A stretch of DNA of 64,000 nucleotides from Lysobacter_K koreensis (GCF_042677045.1 NZ_JBHTIH010000008.1:124001-188000); one strand, 5' to 3'; numbered from the stretch's first letter, positions 25,357 through 34,460 are shown. Notes: generated by a model from the letters alone, not told the origin. Numbers and translations are program-made.

Positions 25357-26415
25357 TTGATACCGCGCCAACGGGCCTTCCGAAGGGCACTTCGCGTCCG
25401 GGAAGCCAAAGCGCTCGCGCAGCGCGATCCCGCAATCGTTCATCGCTTCCAGCGCCTGCTTCGGGGTCGCGCATTCGGCGTCGAACGCCTGCGCGAATGC
25501 GTCCTTGCGCCGCACGAACTCGTCGCCGCACTTGCGCGTCAGCTGGATGCGCTCCAGGTCGTCCTGGGCGGCGTTGGTGCCCTGCAGGCCGAACTGGGCC
25601 AGCTCGCCGTCGCCGAGGATGCGCAGCTGGCGGTTGGGCACCGTCATCATCAGGTCGGCGACGGCCACGGCGGCGCCGTTGCGCTCCAGGTAATCCTTCA
25701 TCTGCGCGTAGACGTCGCGCAGCTCCTGGCTGAGTTCGCGCCGCGAGGTCGCGGTCGAGCCGATCCGCACCATGCGGTGGATGCCGACCTTGCCCGCGAT
25801 CGTGCGGGTGTCGCCCGCGGCCAGCACCAGCACGCAGGCGCTGTGGCAGACCGCCTGGTCGCCGACCTGGATCGCCCAGTGCGCGGCGCCGATCGCGTCG
25901 CCGGCGCGCATCGCGTCCTCGACCTGGCCCCCGGCCGAATCGATATCGAGCAGGCGCGTGTCGATGTCCATGCGCGTGGCCATCGCCGCCACCCGCTCGA
26001 CCAGCGCGGTGAAGCCGGCGTCGATCTTGCCCACGTAGCGCAGCCGCACCACCCCGGCGTCGCGGCACGGGGTCAGCGCGTCGACCAGGGCGAAGAATTC
26101 CAGCGAGTGCAGTGGCTGGCCGTTGTCGGTTTCGGACGCGTCGGCGCTGCAGCCGATCCACGCCTCGCCGGCACCCAATTGCGCCGGCGGCCAGTTGGTG
26201 CCGCTCATCACGTCGGCCGGGACCGGCTTGGCTTCGACCTGCGCGGCGCTCACCGCGCCGCCCTGGTCGGCACTGGTCGCCACTTCCACCCTGGCCGCCG
26301 CCGCGGGGTCCTCCGACGACCCAGGCTGGCGGCTGCAAGCTGCCAGCAGCGACCACGCCAGCAGCGCCGAGGCGGTCAGCCAGAACCGGGGTTTGCACAT
26401 GCGTCGCATCGACAT
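25354..26415 (-). CDS. Lipoprotein with ClpP/SDH-like serine protease fold
   Basis: A protein of about 353 residues. A signal (CKPRFWLTASALLAWSLLAACSRQ) with lipobox LAAC predicts membrane anchoring. After a spacer, the middle resembles the Clp/crotonase-type protease fold seen in periplasmic proteins: LLDIDSAGGQVEDAMRAGDAI, where the oxyanion loop lies, and VCHSACVLVLAAGDTRTIAG, where S would be the nucleophile in CHSAC. Proteolytic activity is inferred only. Start uncertain: ATG 26415, 26400 and 26460 are in frame. The stop TAG is supplied by a REP repeat. Extra cysteines suggest disulphides. Confidence 0.75.
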   Translation of the reverse strand: MSMRRMCKPRFWLTASALLAWSLLAACSRQPGSSEDPAAAARVEVATSADQGGAVSAAQVEAKPVPADVMSGTNWPPAQLGAGEAWIGCSADASETDNGQPLHSLEFFALVDALTPCRDAGVVRLRYVGKIDAGFTALVERVAAMATRMDIDTRLLDIDSAGGQVEDAMRAGDAIGAAHWAIQVGDQAVCHSACVLVLAAGDTRTIAGKVGIHRMVRIGSTATSRRELSQELRDVYAQMKDYLERNGAAVAVADLMMTVPNRQLRILGDGELAQFGLQGTNAAQDDLERIQLTRKCGDEFVRRKDAFAQAFDAECATPKQALEAMNDCGIALRERFGFPDAKCPSEGPLARYQ

Positions 26416-26828
26416 CCGCTTAGCCGGCGCGCAGGCCGTGCGCGCGGCATCCGTGAACAAGTGGTTTCCAGTCTAGTGGCCCCGGCCGCAGCCGGCCCCA
26501 ACGGGCGATGAACATTTCAGCCCGTATGCGGCCCACCGCCGGTGCTGAATGGGAGCGAGCCGCTGCGGTCCCTCTCCTGCTGTCACGGGCGCGAGCGGCG
26601 CGATCGGCCATCGGGCCGCGCCGTAGCGCCACGGCATTGGTCGCCGGGCGGTGTGCGTACCGGTCGCGATGGTCTAGGAGATCCGGCCGACCCAGTCTAC
26701 CCGCGCGCGCTGATCGGCGTGACCTGCCGCCACCACCGCAACGGCTGGCTGGCGATCGCCGACCAGGCACCAAGCTGCTCTGAGTTCCGCGCGGTCGCGC
26801 GGGACTTGGCCGACACCGAAGAAAAAAC
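26416..26828. other. Intergenic region without a recognisable gene
   Basis: About 410 bp between the ClpP-like lipoprotein start and the terminator of the methyltransferase gene. Open frames exist in this GC-rich stretch, but none has a ribosome site or protein-like composition that I trust. The promoter of the lipoprotein gene should lie in its left part. Confidence 0.5.
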
Positions 26829-26853
26829 AAAGGCCCGGGTTCACCGGGCCTTT
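26829..26853 (-). terminator. Intrinsic terminator of the methyltransferase gene
   Basis: Stem AAAGGCCCGG (26829-26838) and CCGGGCCTTT (26844-26853) around loop GTTCA. On the minus strand it is followed by TTTGTTTTTTC, a good U-tract, so it ends transcription of the minus-strand gene just upstream. Confidence 0.88.
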
Positions 26854-26875
26854 GCGGTTCGTCCGGACGCGCGAC

Positions 26876-27796
26876 TCAGGCGCGCTCGAGCACCATCCAG
26901 AAGCCCAGCCAGGACAGTTCGTCGGTCGGCACGTCGCGGAAGGTGGCCGCCAGCTTCGGCCGGATGCGCTCGATCTTGTCGGCCTCCAGCCGCCCGGTAT
27001 CGACCAGGGTGCGGAAGCGCAACCCGGAACGGCCCACGACTTCCTTGTACTTGTCCACGCGCCAGCGGTTGGGGCGGCCCTTGTGGCTGTGCATCAGCTG
27101 GTAGATCGACTCGGGCCAGGTCAGGAAGTCGAACGGCAGGTAGCGGTCCAGGTTGTGGCTCTTCAGGTCGACCTTGTGGATCGCGATGCCGTCGGGCCGC
27201 AAGGTGGCGGCCATGTCGCCGATGGTCTTGTCCAGGCAGTTGACATGTTCCAGCACCGAGCGCGACATCACCACGTCGTAGGCGTTCTTCTCGCCGATCA
27301 GGCCGTCTCGGGTCACCGAGTAGCGCACCCGGTTCGGGTTGAAACCGCTGGCCGGGTCGCCGAAGTCGTTGAACGCGCCATCGGCGCGCTTGCGCTGCGC
27401 GGGCTCCAGCCCGTCGAGCAGCTCCTTGTAGGTCTGGATGTTCTTCGCGGTGGCCTTCTCGCGCGCGAAGCGATCGACGCAATGCACGTAGTCGGCCCCG
27501 TGCGCATACAGCAGCAGGGCCACGCCAAGCACGTCGCCGGGGCCGTATTCGAGCACCGCCTTGCCGCGCAGGAACGCCTCGAACTGCGCCACGTCGAAGC
27601 CGAGCCGGTGGCGGTAGTCGTCGAAGCAGCGCCGGAAATACTCGGCATTCTGGCTCGCATCGCTGCTGTCTTCCTCGCCGCGACCGGTCTCGTGACTGAG
27701 GTTGAGGTACAGCTTGGGTGCGAACCGCGCCAACTGGTTGGTCGCCACCGCCTTGGTGAACCGGACCGCGTCCTTGCCCAGGCTCTCTGTGTACAT
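26876..27796 (-). CDS. Class I SAM-dependent methyltransferase
   Basis: A 306-residue protein with a methyltransferase core. Motif I is AVLEYGPGDVLGVALLLYAHGADYVHCVDRF, where EYGPG binds SAM, and the post-motif strand is YDVVMSRSVLEHVNCLDKTI, typical of Methyltransf_11/23-type small-molecule or glycan methyltransferases. The N-terminal ~90 residues and the C-terminal ~80 are helical and may determine the substrate, which is unknown. It stands alone with its own terminator. Confidence 0.83.
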   Translation of the reverse strand: MYTESLGKDAVRFTKAVATNQLARFAPKLYLNLSHETGRGEEDSSDASQNAEYFRRCFDDYRHRLGFDVAQFEAFLRGKAVLEYGPGDVLGVALLLYAHGADYVHCVDRFAREKATAKNIQTYKELLDGLEPAQRKRADGAFNDFGDPASGFNPNRVRYSVTRDGLIGEKNAYDVVMSRSVLEHVNCLDKTIGDMAATLRPDGIAIHKVDLKSHNLDRYLPFDFLTWPESIYQLMHSHKGRPNRWRVDKYKEVVGRSGLRFRTLVDTGRLEADKIERIRPKLAATFRDVPTDELSWLGFWMVLERA

Positions 27797-28013
27797 GCTG
27801 CTCTCCGCCCCTCGGTGAACCGGTCCGCGCCGCGGCCACGCCGGTATCGTCCCGGCTCGCAGCCGGGTCGTAGTGGACTACGTCCGAAACCGGGGCGATC
27901 GGCCATCGCGGCGTGCACCGTGGAGGGCGGTCCGCGGCGGGCGGGTGGCCCAAACCCGCGCCCGCTGCCCGCCCACACGGGTGCGCGATTCGGCTACGCG
28001 GGCGGCGCAGCCC

Positions 28014-28520
28014 TCAGTCGATCCGGTAGACCCGCGCCTTCGGCAGGTCCTCGTCGACCTGCAGGAACCAGCGCCCGGCGACGCCCGGCACGACCACGAT
28101 CTGCGGCGGGTCCAGCGGCTTGCGCAGTGTCATGCGGCCCTTGAGCACCTTCCATTGCTGGCCGTTTGCCAGCTCGAACACGGTGCCCGGCTCCCAGCCC
28201 GCCACCGGCGTTTTCAGGCGGCTGCGGATTGGCTGGTCGTCCAGTCCGATGTACGACGAAGGCGGCCGTTCGCGTTGCGCCGATGGGCGCACGGCATCCG
28301 CGGCGGTCGTGGCCTCCGCGGTAGCACCCGCCTTGTCGCGCAACAGGCGGTTCAGCGCCTCCAGTTGTGCCGGCGACAACGTGTCCAGGCCGGTGGCATG
28401 CAGCTGATCGGCCGACAGCCCCTGCTCGATGTTGACGTAAGGCGGTTGTGCGATCGCGACGAAAGTCGTCGACGCCAGCAGCAGCGCCACGCTCCAACCC
28501 CACACCGTTCTTTTCACCAT
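28014..28520 (-). CDS. Hypothetical exported protein
   Basis: A 168-residue protein with a Sec signal peptide (VKRTVWGWSVALLLASTTFVAIAQ). The mature part has a proline/alanine-rich stretch and a C-terminal beta-rich region (WEPGTVFELANGQQWKVLKGRMTLRKP...VAGRWFLQVDEDLPKARVYRID). It probably folds as a small barrel in the periplasm. No family is recognised. ATG 28520 has GGAGA about 8 bases upstream, which decides it over the longer open frame. The function is unknown. Confidence 0.75.
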   Translation of the reverse strand: MVKRTVWGWSVALLLASTTFVAIAQPPYVNIEQGLSADQLHATGLDTLSPAQLEALNRLLRDKAGATAEATTAADAVRPSAQRERPPSSYIGLDDQPIRSRLKTPVAGWEPGTVFELANGQQWKVLKGRMTLRKPLDPPQIVVVPGVAGRWFLQVDEDLPKARVYRID

Positions 28521-28730
28521 GGTCGTGTCTCCGTCGGCCGCGTGAAGTATGTGTCGCCCTGATGTCAGTTCTGCGACGGCGCCGCCTTGCGTTCGATCGC
28601 TCCCATGAGCCCATCGCTGCGGCCGCGCCAGCCATCGTTGCGGTTGCCACGGCACAGCGTCGCCGTTCACCCGTGCGTGGACCGGTCTGGATTGAGGGCG
28701 GGTCGCGGCCGGACACCCAGCGCCCGCTGC

Positions 28731-29432
28731 CTAGCCACGGCGCAGCGACCAGAACGCGATGTCTGGGCGGAAGTGGTAGCCGGCCTGCTGGTACAGCTGC
28801 TTGGCGCGCGCGTTGTCATGGCTCACGTGCAGGAACGGCGTGCGCCCGCGCGCGAGCACGTCGTTCGACAGCCACGCGAGCAGGTGCCGCGCGTAGCCGC
28901 GGCCGTTGAAGTCGGGGTGGGTGCAGACCGCGCTGATCTCCTGCCAGTCGTCCGTGCCCATGCGCTCGCCGATGATCGCCGCCAGCCGCGTGTCGCCGGC
29001 ACCATCGGGCAGGTAGATCCCGAAGTAGCGGCCCAGCGCCATGGTGCGCGGGCGGAAGTAGTGCGGGTACACCAGCGCGGTCAGCGCCAGCACGTCGGCG
29101 CGGTGCGCCTCGCCCAGTTCGGTGATCCCCGGGCCGTCGGGTTCGGCGAGCGGTTGCGTGCAGGCCATCTGCGCGAGCATCGCCAGGTGCCGCAGCTGCC
29201 AGCCCTCCGCCACCGCCGGCGTCGGCCCGAGCAGGAACACCGAATCCTCCGGCGCCACCAGCGCCTCGAGCGCCGCGGCCGCGTCGATGCCGGCCTTCGC
29301 CACGCCGAGGAACGGCGCCACCGGCGCCGGGTAGCGCGCGACGTCGCCGTGCCGCAATGCCAGCGCGCGGTGGCGGCTGGCCAGCGACTCCCAGATCGGG
29401 TTGTCGAGCGGATGGGCGTTCATGGAGGACAT
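28731..29432 (-). CDS. GNAT-family N-acetyltransferase
   Basis: A 233-residue protein with a C-terminal GNAT domain. The acetyl-CoA-binding motif A is ISAVCTHPDFNGRGYARHLLAWL, and NARAKQLYQQAGYHFRPDIAFWSL follows as motif B. The N-terminal ~100 residues form an extra domain with weak similarity to the first half of FR47-like acetyltransferases. The substrate is unknown. ATG 29423 is an alternative start. It diverges from the GAF histidine kinase gene. Confidence 0.87.
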   Translation of the reverse strand: MSSMNAHPLDNPIWESLASRHRALALRHGDVARYPAPVAPFLGVAKAGIDAAAALEALVAPEDSVFLLGPTPAVAEGWQLRHLAMLAQMACTQPLAEPDGPGITELGEAHRADVLALTALVYPHYFRPRTMALGRYFGIYLPDGAGDTRLAAIIGERMGTDDWQEISAVCTHPDFNGRGYARHLLAWLSNDVLARGRTPFLHVSHDNARAKQLYQQAGYHFRPDIAFWSLRRG

Positions 29433-29561
29433 CTCGGCGGCGTTCGCGCGCAGGCGGAAGCGTCATCCTATCGCCGCCGCATTCAGCTTTGCGCACGCTG
29501 CGCACCGTGGGCAAGCGGCCGCCGGCTAGACTGCGGATTCGACTTCACCCGCGGTCACGCC

Positions 29562-30773
29562 TTGAACCGACCCCCGCCAACCACCCTCGCCGCCCTGCCG
29601 CCGCCCGGCCAGCACGCGCGCATCGCGGCGTTGCGCGCGTACGGCATCCTCGACACGCCCGAGGAAGGCGCGTTCGACGACATCACCCGGATCGCCTCGC
29701 TGGTGTGCCACACCCCGATCGCGGTGGTGAACCTGATCGACGAACACCGGCAGTGGTTCAAGTCCGAAATCGGACTGGGCGTGCGCGAAACGCCGCTCGA
29801 GACGTCGCTATGCGCGCACGCGATCCTCGAAGCGGATTTCATGGAGGTTCCCGACACCACCCTAGACGCGCGCTTCCAGTGCAACCCGCTGGTCACCGGC
29901 GCCCCGTACCTGCGCTTCTACGCCGGCGCGCTGCTCAAGACCTCGGCCGGGCACGCGCTGGGCACGGTGTGCGTGCTCGACACCCAGCCGCGCCAGCTCA
30001 GCGACGAGCAACGCAGCGTGCTGCGCGCGCTGGCACGGCAGGCGATGGCGCAGCTGGAACTGCGCCGCGCGCTGTTGCACGCCGAACGCGGCCGCCGCTA
30101 CCGCAGCCGGCTGATGGCCGTGGCCGGCCACGACCTGATGCAACCGTTGACCGTGCTGACCACGGTGATCCACGGCCTGCGCGCGCAGATGGCGGATGCC
30201 GGCGACAGCGAGCAGTTCGGCCTGGCCTCGGCCGCCGCGCAGCAACTGGGCACCAGTTTGTCGCGCCTGGCCCAGGCCTCGCGCCAGGACGCCGACCAGG
30301 ACCCGGCCGAGCTTGCCGCGCTGCCGCTGGACGAGGTGCTGAACGCGGTGCGCGACACCTGGAGCTACATCGCCCAGCGCAAAGGCCTGCAGTTCGCGGT
30401 TGCACCCTGCGCGCTGCGCGTCGACAGCGACGCCGGCATGCTGCGCACCGTGCTCGACAACCTGGTCGGCAACGCGGTGAAGTACACGCCACACGGCGCG
30501 ATCCGCATCGACTGCATCCCCGCCGACAGCCACGTGCGGATCGAGGTCACCGACACCGGGATCGGCATCGCGGACCATCTGCTCACCCGCATCTTCGACG
30601 AGTTCCGCCAGGCCGACCCGAGCAGCGACGGCCTCGGCCTGGGCCTGTCGATCGCCAAGCGCACCGCCGACCTGCTCGGCTGCGGCCTGACCGTGGCCTC
30701 GCAGCCCGGCGCGGGTTCGACGTTCGCCGTGATCGTGCCGCGCTCGGCGACCACGCTCGCGTCAGCTGCCTGA
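29562..30773 (+). CDS. GAF-domain sensor histidine kinase
   Basis: A soluble kinase of about 403 residues. The N-terminal GAF domain (RIAALRAYGILDTPEEGAFDDITRIASLVCHTPIAVVNLIDEHRQWFKS...LLKTSAGHALGTVCVLD) is of the type found in many cytosolic sensors. It is followed by a dimerisation helix with the likely phospho-acceptor His in AVAGHDLMQPL. An ATPase domain follows, with N box LDNLVGNAVKYT, G1 VTDTGIGIA and G2 GLGLGLSIAKRTADLLG. No TM segment or response regulator is adjacent. No ATG fits: TTG 29562 is proposed, without a strong ribosome site, so the start is uncertain. Confidence 0.85.
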   Translation: MNRPPPTTLAALPPPGQHARIAALRAYGILDTPEEGAFDDITRIASLVCHTPIAVVNLIDEHRQWFKSEIGLGVRETPLETSLCAHAILEADFMEVPDTTLDARFQCNPLVTGAPYLRFYAGALLKTSAGHALGTVCVLDTQPRQLSDEQRSVLRALARQAMAQLELRRALLHAERGRRYRSRLMAVAGHDLMQPLTVLTTVIHGLRAQMADAGDSEQFGLASAAAQQLGTSLSRLAQASRQDADQDPAELAALPLDEVLNAVRDTWSYIAQRKGLQFAVAPCALRVDSDAGMLRTVLDNLVGNAVKYTPHGAIRIDCIPADSHVRIEVTDTGIGIADHLLTRIFDEFRQADPSSDGLGLGLSIAKRTADLLGCGLTVASQPGAGSTFAVIVPRSATTLASAA

Positions 30774-30976
30774 GCGCGGCGCACGCGGCCCCGGCTGGCG
30801 ATATGCCGGCACGCGCGAGCCGCATTCCTCCGCGACCGGCGCAGGCGCAGCCTGCACGCCTCGATGACCCGGGGACGAGTTACCCCGCGCGTCTGCCGCA
30901 ATTGGCGAATTACCCGGTCTTAACCCGTGAAGGGGCAAGTTGGCAGGCGTGAATCCCACCACCGAGGAGACGCGCA

Positions 30977-31342
30977 ATGCCGTACATCGACGGGTTCGTG
31001 CTGGCGGTCCCGACCGCCAACAAGCAGAAGTTCATCGACCACGCCACCCAGGGCGACTCGGTATTCCTGGAGTACGGTGCCACCCGCATCCTGGAGTGCT
31101 GGGGCGACGACGTCCCCGACGGCAAGCAGACCGACTTCCGCCGCGCCGTGCAGGCCAAGGAGGACGAGACCGTGGTGTTCTCGTGGATCGAATGGCCGGA
31201 CCAGGCCACCCGCGACGCCGGCATGGCCAAGGCGATGCACGACCCGCGGCTGAAACCCGAGGTGAACCCGATGCCGTTCGACGGCATGCGCCTGATCTAC
31301 GGCGGCTTCGCGCCGGTGGTCGAGCTGGGCGCGAAAGCCTGA
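30977..31342 (+). CDS. DUF1428 family protein (YbaA-like)
   Basis: A 121-residue small protein with the ferredoxin-like DUF1428 pattern: MPYIDGFVLAVPTANKQKFIDHA, YGATRILECWGDDVPDG, VVFSWIEWPDQATRDAGMAKAMHDPR and MPFDGMRLIYGGFAPV. The family is uncharacterised. ATG is preceded by a strong GAGGAGA site. Single gene. Confidence 0.92.
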   Translation: MPYIDGFVLAVPTANKQKFIDHATQGDSVFLEYGATRILECWGDDVPDGKQTDFRRAVQAKEDETVVFSWIEWPDQATRDAGMAKAMHDPRLKPEVNPMPFDGMRLIYGGFAPVVELGAKA

Positions 31343-31515
31343 GCCGGCGCTCGTTCGAACGCCGGCAGGCCGGTGGGTAACCGCACGCGGCGCGGGCTTC
31401 GACCCGCCGCCACCGGCAGCAGTCGCGGTGGACGAGGCAGCCGGGCGGGACTTCCTTCACTTCCTGTCGGGCGCCCCGGATCGCTAATCTGCGGGCACAG
31501 CGCAAGAGGTGTGGG

Positions 31516-31890
31516 ATGTCGTTCGAAATACGTGTGCATGAAGAGGCGAAATACTTCGAGGTGCGCTATGCCGGCGCGGTAAGCGTCGCCGAGCGCGCGC
31601 AGGTGCTGGAGCAGCTGGCCGTCGCCGCCGAGCGAGCCGGTTTTCGCCGCTGCCTGATGGACCTGCGCGACGCGCAGTTCGTGCCGGACGCCTTCGCCGC
31701 CAGCAACCAGTTCGCCTCGCGCGTGGCCCGGGAAACGGTCGACCGGGACGCCCGCGTCGCCTATGTGGCGAAAAACACCAGCCAGATCGACCCGACCGTC
31801 GAGAATCTGACCTCCGCGCGCGGCGTGCCCTTCCGCCGCTTCAACCACCGGCTGCCGGCGCTGGCGTGGCTGCTGGCGAGGCAGCCGTAA
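31516..31890 (+). CDS. SpoIIAA/STAS-like protein
   Basis: A 124-residue single-domain protein with the SpoIIAA-like fold pattern (FEIRVHEEAKYFEVRYAGAVSVAERAQVLEQLAVAAERAGFRRCLMDLRDAQFV...). Such proteins occur as lipid- or partner-binding modules in proteobacteria, with no defined role. GAGGTG lies upstream of the ATG. A long repeat array follows. Confidence 0.82.
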   Translation: MSFEIRVHEEAKYFEVRYAGAVSVAERAQVLEQLAVAAERAGFRRCLMDLRDAQFVPDAFAASNQFASRVARETVDRDARVAYVAKNTSQIDPTVENLTSARGVPFRRFNHRLPALAWLLARQP

Positions 31891-32036
31891 GCCGCGGCAA
31901 ACCGGTGGTGGCGGTGAACACCGGCTCGGCGGAGAGGTACCTGCCGGAGCTGCGGCATCTGATGTAGCGGCCGCGCCGGAACCCGGGCGCGGCAAGGCCG
32001 GGACGGCGACCGCGTCCGGTCGCGGGCTCCATCGAT

Positions 32037-32440
32037 GGGGTCGCGGACCCCAAGCATGGAGTCGGGACCCCCATCGGATGCAGTCGTCGACCCCACGCGT
32101 GGGGTGATGGACCCCATCGATGCAGTCGCTGACCCCGAACGTGGGGTCGCGGACCCCATCGGATGCAGTCGCCGACCCCGAGCGTGGGGTCGTGGACCCC
32201 ATCGGATGCAGTCGCCGACCCCGACCGTGGGGTCACGGACCCCATGGGATGCAGTCGCCAACCCCAAGCGAGGGGTCGCGGACCCCATCGGATGCAGTCG
32301 CCAACCCCGAGCGTGGGGTCGCGGACCCCATCGATGCAGTCGCCGACCCCAAGCGCGGGGTCGCGGACCCCGTCGATGCAGTCGCCGATCCCAAGCGTGG
32401 GGTCACGGACCCCATCGATGCAGTCGCGGACCCCATCCAT
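32037..32440. repeat. Palindromic minisatellite, period 42-43 bp, about nine units
   Basis: Each unit reads roughly GGGGTCGCGGACCCC, then ATCG(G)ATGCAGTCGCC, then the start of GACCCC(G/A)AGCGT before the next GGGGTC. GGGG tracts start at 32101, 32143, 32186, 32229, 32272, 32315, 32357 and 32399, giving a period of 42 or 43 bp; a degenerate unit lies at 32037-32100. Every unit holds two hairpin-capable GGGGTC/GACCCC pairs. Units differ by single substitutions and one-base indels, so no frame stays coding. It is not a CRISPR, because the inter-palindrome segments are near-identical. It occupies most of the 658-bp gap before the PLP-enzyme gene. Confidence 0.9.
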
Positions 32441-32548
32441 GCCCTCCGCCACCCCAGTCCCTGTGCCGCCTGCCCCTGACCGCACTCCCCTGATCCGCGC
32501 GTTATCGGCGATATCGCGCCTCCCGGTTGCGATGGGAGAACAGCTGCC

Positions 32549-33859
32549 ATGTCCATGTCGCGCCGCCAGTTCCTGGCCGCCCCCGCCGCGCTCGGCGCCA
32601 CCGCCGTGCTGCCTTCCTTCCTGGCCGCGCTCGCCACCGAAACCCCGGCACTGCCCGACCTGTCCGACTGGGACGGCGTGCGCGCCCAATTCGACCTCGA
32701 CCCGGCGTTCGCGCACTTCGCCAGCTTCTTCATCGCCAGCCACCCGACGCCGGTGCGGGCGGCCATCGACGGCTACCGCCGCGCCATCGACCGCAACCCG
32801 TTCCAGGTCGTCGAGCACGGCATGTTCGAGGGCGACGCGTCCAACTTGCCGCTGCGGGTGCAGGCCGAGGTCGCCGGCTACCTCGGCGGGCGCACCGAGG
32901 AGGTCTGCCTGACCCGCAACACCACCGAGGGCCTGGCGCTGGTGTACCACGGCCTGCTGCTGCGCGCCGGCGACGAGGTGCTGTGCACGACCCACGACCA
33001 TTACTCCCATCACGAATCGATCCGGCTCGCGAGCGAACGCGCCGGGGCGACGATGCGCAAGATTGCGCTGTTCGACGACGCGGCCACCGCGACCACCGAC
33101 CGCCTTGTCGAGCGCCTGCTCGCGGGCCTCGGGCCGAAGACGCGCGTGGTCGGCCTGACCTGGGTGCATTCCAGCAGCGGCATCCGCCTGCCGATCCGTG
33201 AACTGGCCGCGGCGTTGCGCCAGCGTCGCCCGGAGCTGTTGCTGGTGGTGGATGGCGTGCACGGCATCGGCGCCGTGGACGAGACCATCGCGACGATGGG
33301 CGCCGACTACTTCTGCGCCGGCACCCACAAGTGGATGTTCGCCCCACGCGGCACCGGCCTGGTCTGGGCCAACGCCGGCAACTGGGCGCGGCTGCGCCCG
33401 ACCATCCCGAATTTCAGCGAGCTGGAGAGCTACGAAGCCTGGCTGCAGGATCGCGCACTGGGCACGCCGAACAATGCCAACCGGATGACGCCCGGTGGCT
33501 TCCACGCCTTCGAACATCAGTGGGCGATGGCCGCCGCGTTCGCCATGCACCGGCAGATGGGTCGCGCCCGCGTCGCCGCGCGCATCCGCAGCCTCAACGA
33601 CCAGCTCAAGACCAGCCTCGCCGAGGATCGCAAGGTCACCGTGCATACGCCGATGTCGGGCGACCTTTCGGCCGGGCTGGTCGCATTCGAGGTCGCCGGA
33701 CTGACGCCGCAGGAGGTGGTGAAACGCCTGCTCGCCCAACGCATCATCGCCAGCACCAGCCCGTACGCGGTCACCTATGCGCGCCTCGCCCCGAGCTTGG
33801 TCAACACACCGACCGAAGTGGAGCGCGCCGCCCGAGCGGTGCATGCGCTGACAGGCTGA
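32549..33859 (+). CDS. Tat-exported class V aminotransferase-like PLP enzyme
   Basis: A 436-residue PLP-dependent enzyme of the isopenicillin-N-epimerase/cysteine-desulphurase-like type. The N-terminus MSMSRRQFLAAPAALGATAVL is a twin-arginine signal, so it is exported folded with its cofactor. The catalytic lysine lies in CAGTHKWMFAPRGTGLVW, and the Asp that supports the pyridine nitrogen in LLLVVDGVHGIGAVD. CLTRNTTEGLALVYHG is the phosphate-binding segment. GGGAGA precedes the ATG by about 10 bases. The substrate is unknown. The 42/43-bp repeat array lies in its promoter region. Confidence 0.88.
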   Translation: MSMSRRQFLAAPAALGATAVLPSFLAALATETPALPDLSDWDGVRAQFDLDPAFAHFASFFIASHPTPVRAAIDGYRRAIDRNPFQVVEHGMFEGDASNLPLRVQAEVAGYLGGRTEEVCLTRNTTEGLALVYHGLLLRAGDEVLCTTHDHYSHHESIRLASERAGATMRKIALFDDAATATTDRLVERLLAGLGPKTRVVGLTWVHSSSGIRLPIRELAAALRQRRPELLLVVDGVHGIGAVDETIATMGADYFCAGTHKWMFAPRGTGLVWANAGNWARLRPTIPNFSELESYEAWLQDRALGTPNNANRMTPGGFHAFEHQWAMAAAFAMHRQMGRARVAARIRSLNDQLKTSLAEDRKVTVHTPMSGDLSAGLVAFEVAGLTPQEVVKRLLAQRIIASTSPYAVTYARLAPSLVNTPTEVERAARAVHALTG

Positions 33860-33918
33860 GCGGCGGACGTCGCCAGGAACGGGGTCAGGTTCACTTCCGA
33901 AGTGGCATCAAACCATTC

Positions 33919-34007
33919 GTAGGATGTGGTGAGCGCAGAACCGCATCAATCGCGCCTGTCCCGAACACGCGAATGATGCGGTGCGCCTTCGGCTTACCGC
34001 ATCCTAC
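33919..34007. repeat. REP doublet GTAGGATG(C/T)GGT(A/G)AGC linked to a RAYT
   Basis: GTAGGATGTGGTGAGC (33919-33934) is mirrored by GCTTACCGCATCCTAC (33992-34007), with internal palindromic GCAGAACCGCATCA / TGATGCGGTGCGCC parts. The right arm overlaps the stop codon of the truncated RAYT gene. Confidence 0.82.
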
Positions 34008-34351
34008 GGGGCCTCCCAGTAGCGACGCTGCCAGATGCCGCGTTCCACTTTCACCATCCGTTGCGGCGAGCATCGCTCGCCATGTGGCAGTGATCGCGAG
34101 AAGCCGGATTTGATGTGCGCCCAGCGCGTCGCGTTGTCGGTATCACCGACCGGCAGTCGCCAGACGCAATGCAGGTGATCGGGCAGCACCACGGCCGCGA
34201 TAACCTCGAACGGCCGCGCCGCACGCGACGCGCCGCACGCGGTGCGCAGCAAGCCAATGTGTTCGACCAGCAGGCGTCGATTTCGCTCGAGCAGATTGAC
34301 GGTAAAGAAATAGGTGCCGCCAGGCACCCAGGCGTGTCGATAGTTGGATAT
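34004..34351 (-). pseudogene. Decayed REP-associated tyrosine transposase (RAYT)
   Basis: The minus strand encodes a Y1-type transposase remnant: SNYRHAWVPGGTYFFTVNLLERNRRLL, then the HUH motif in VLPDHLHCVWRLP, and RGIWQRRYWEAP. The codon where related proteins start (ATG-TCC-AAC-TAT) is ATA at 34351-34349, so the start appears lost; a GTG at 34327 is the only in-frame alternative. The protein stops at TAG 34004, provided by a REP arm. It therefore lacks the C-terminal region (DYIHxNPVK-type) that holds the catalytic tyrosine. It is probably inactive and a relic of what mobilised the adjacent REP family. Confidence 0.8.
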
Positions 34352-34460
34352 GCGGGAAGGATGCGCAGCCGGCGCACGCCCGGGGATCAGCCGCTGCCGA
34401 ACGTCGTGTCGGATAAGTCTAAAAGTCGGCGGATTGAAAACTCGCCCTTCCAGGCTTGGC

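Noticed and set aside
26542..27243. Plus-strand ORF overlapping the methyltransferase 3' end
   Set aside because: Arg/Ser/Pro-rich, crosses the terminator at 26829-26853 and is opposite a clear methyltransferase.
32037..32440. CRISPR array
   Set aside because: The segments between palindromes are nearly identical, not unique spacers, the unit is itself palindromic twice, and no cas genes are present.
31841..33844. 667-codon minus-strand ORF running through the repeat array and the PLP-enzyme gene
   Set aside because: Its repeated segments are just the minisatellite read in one frame. One-base indels between units show the array is not maintained as coding.
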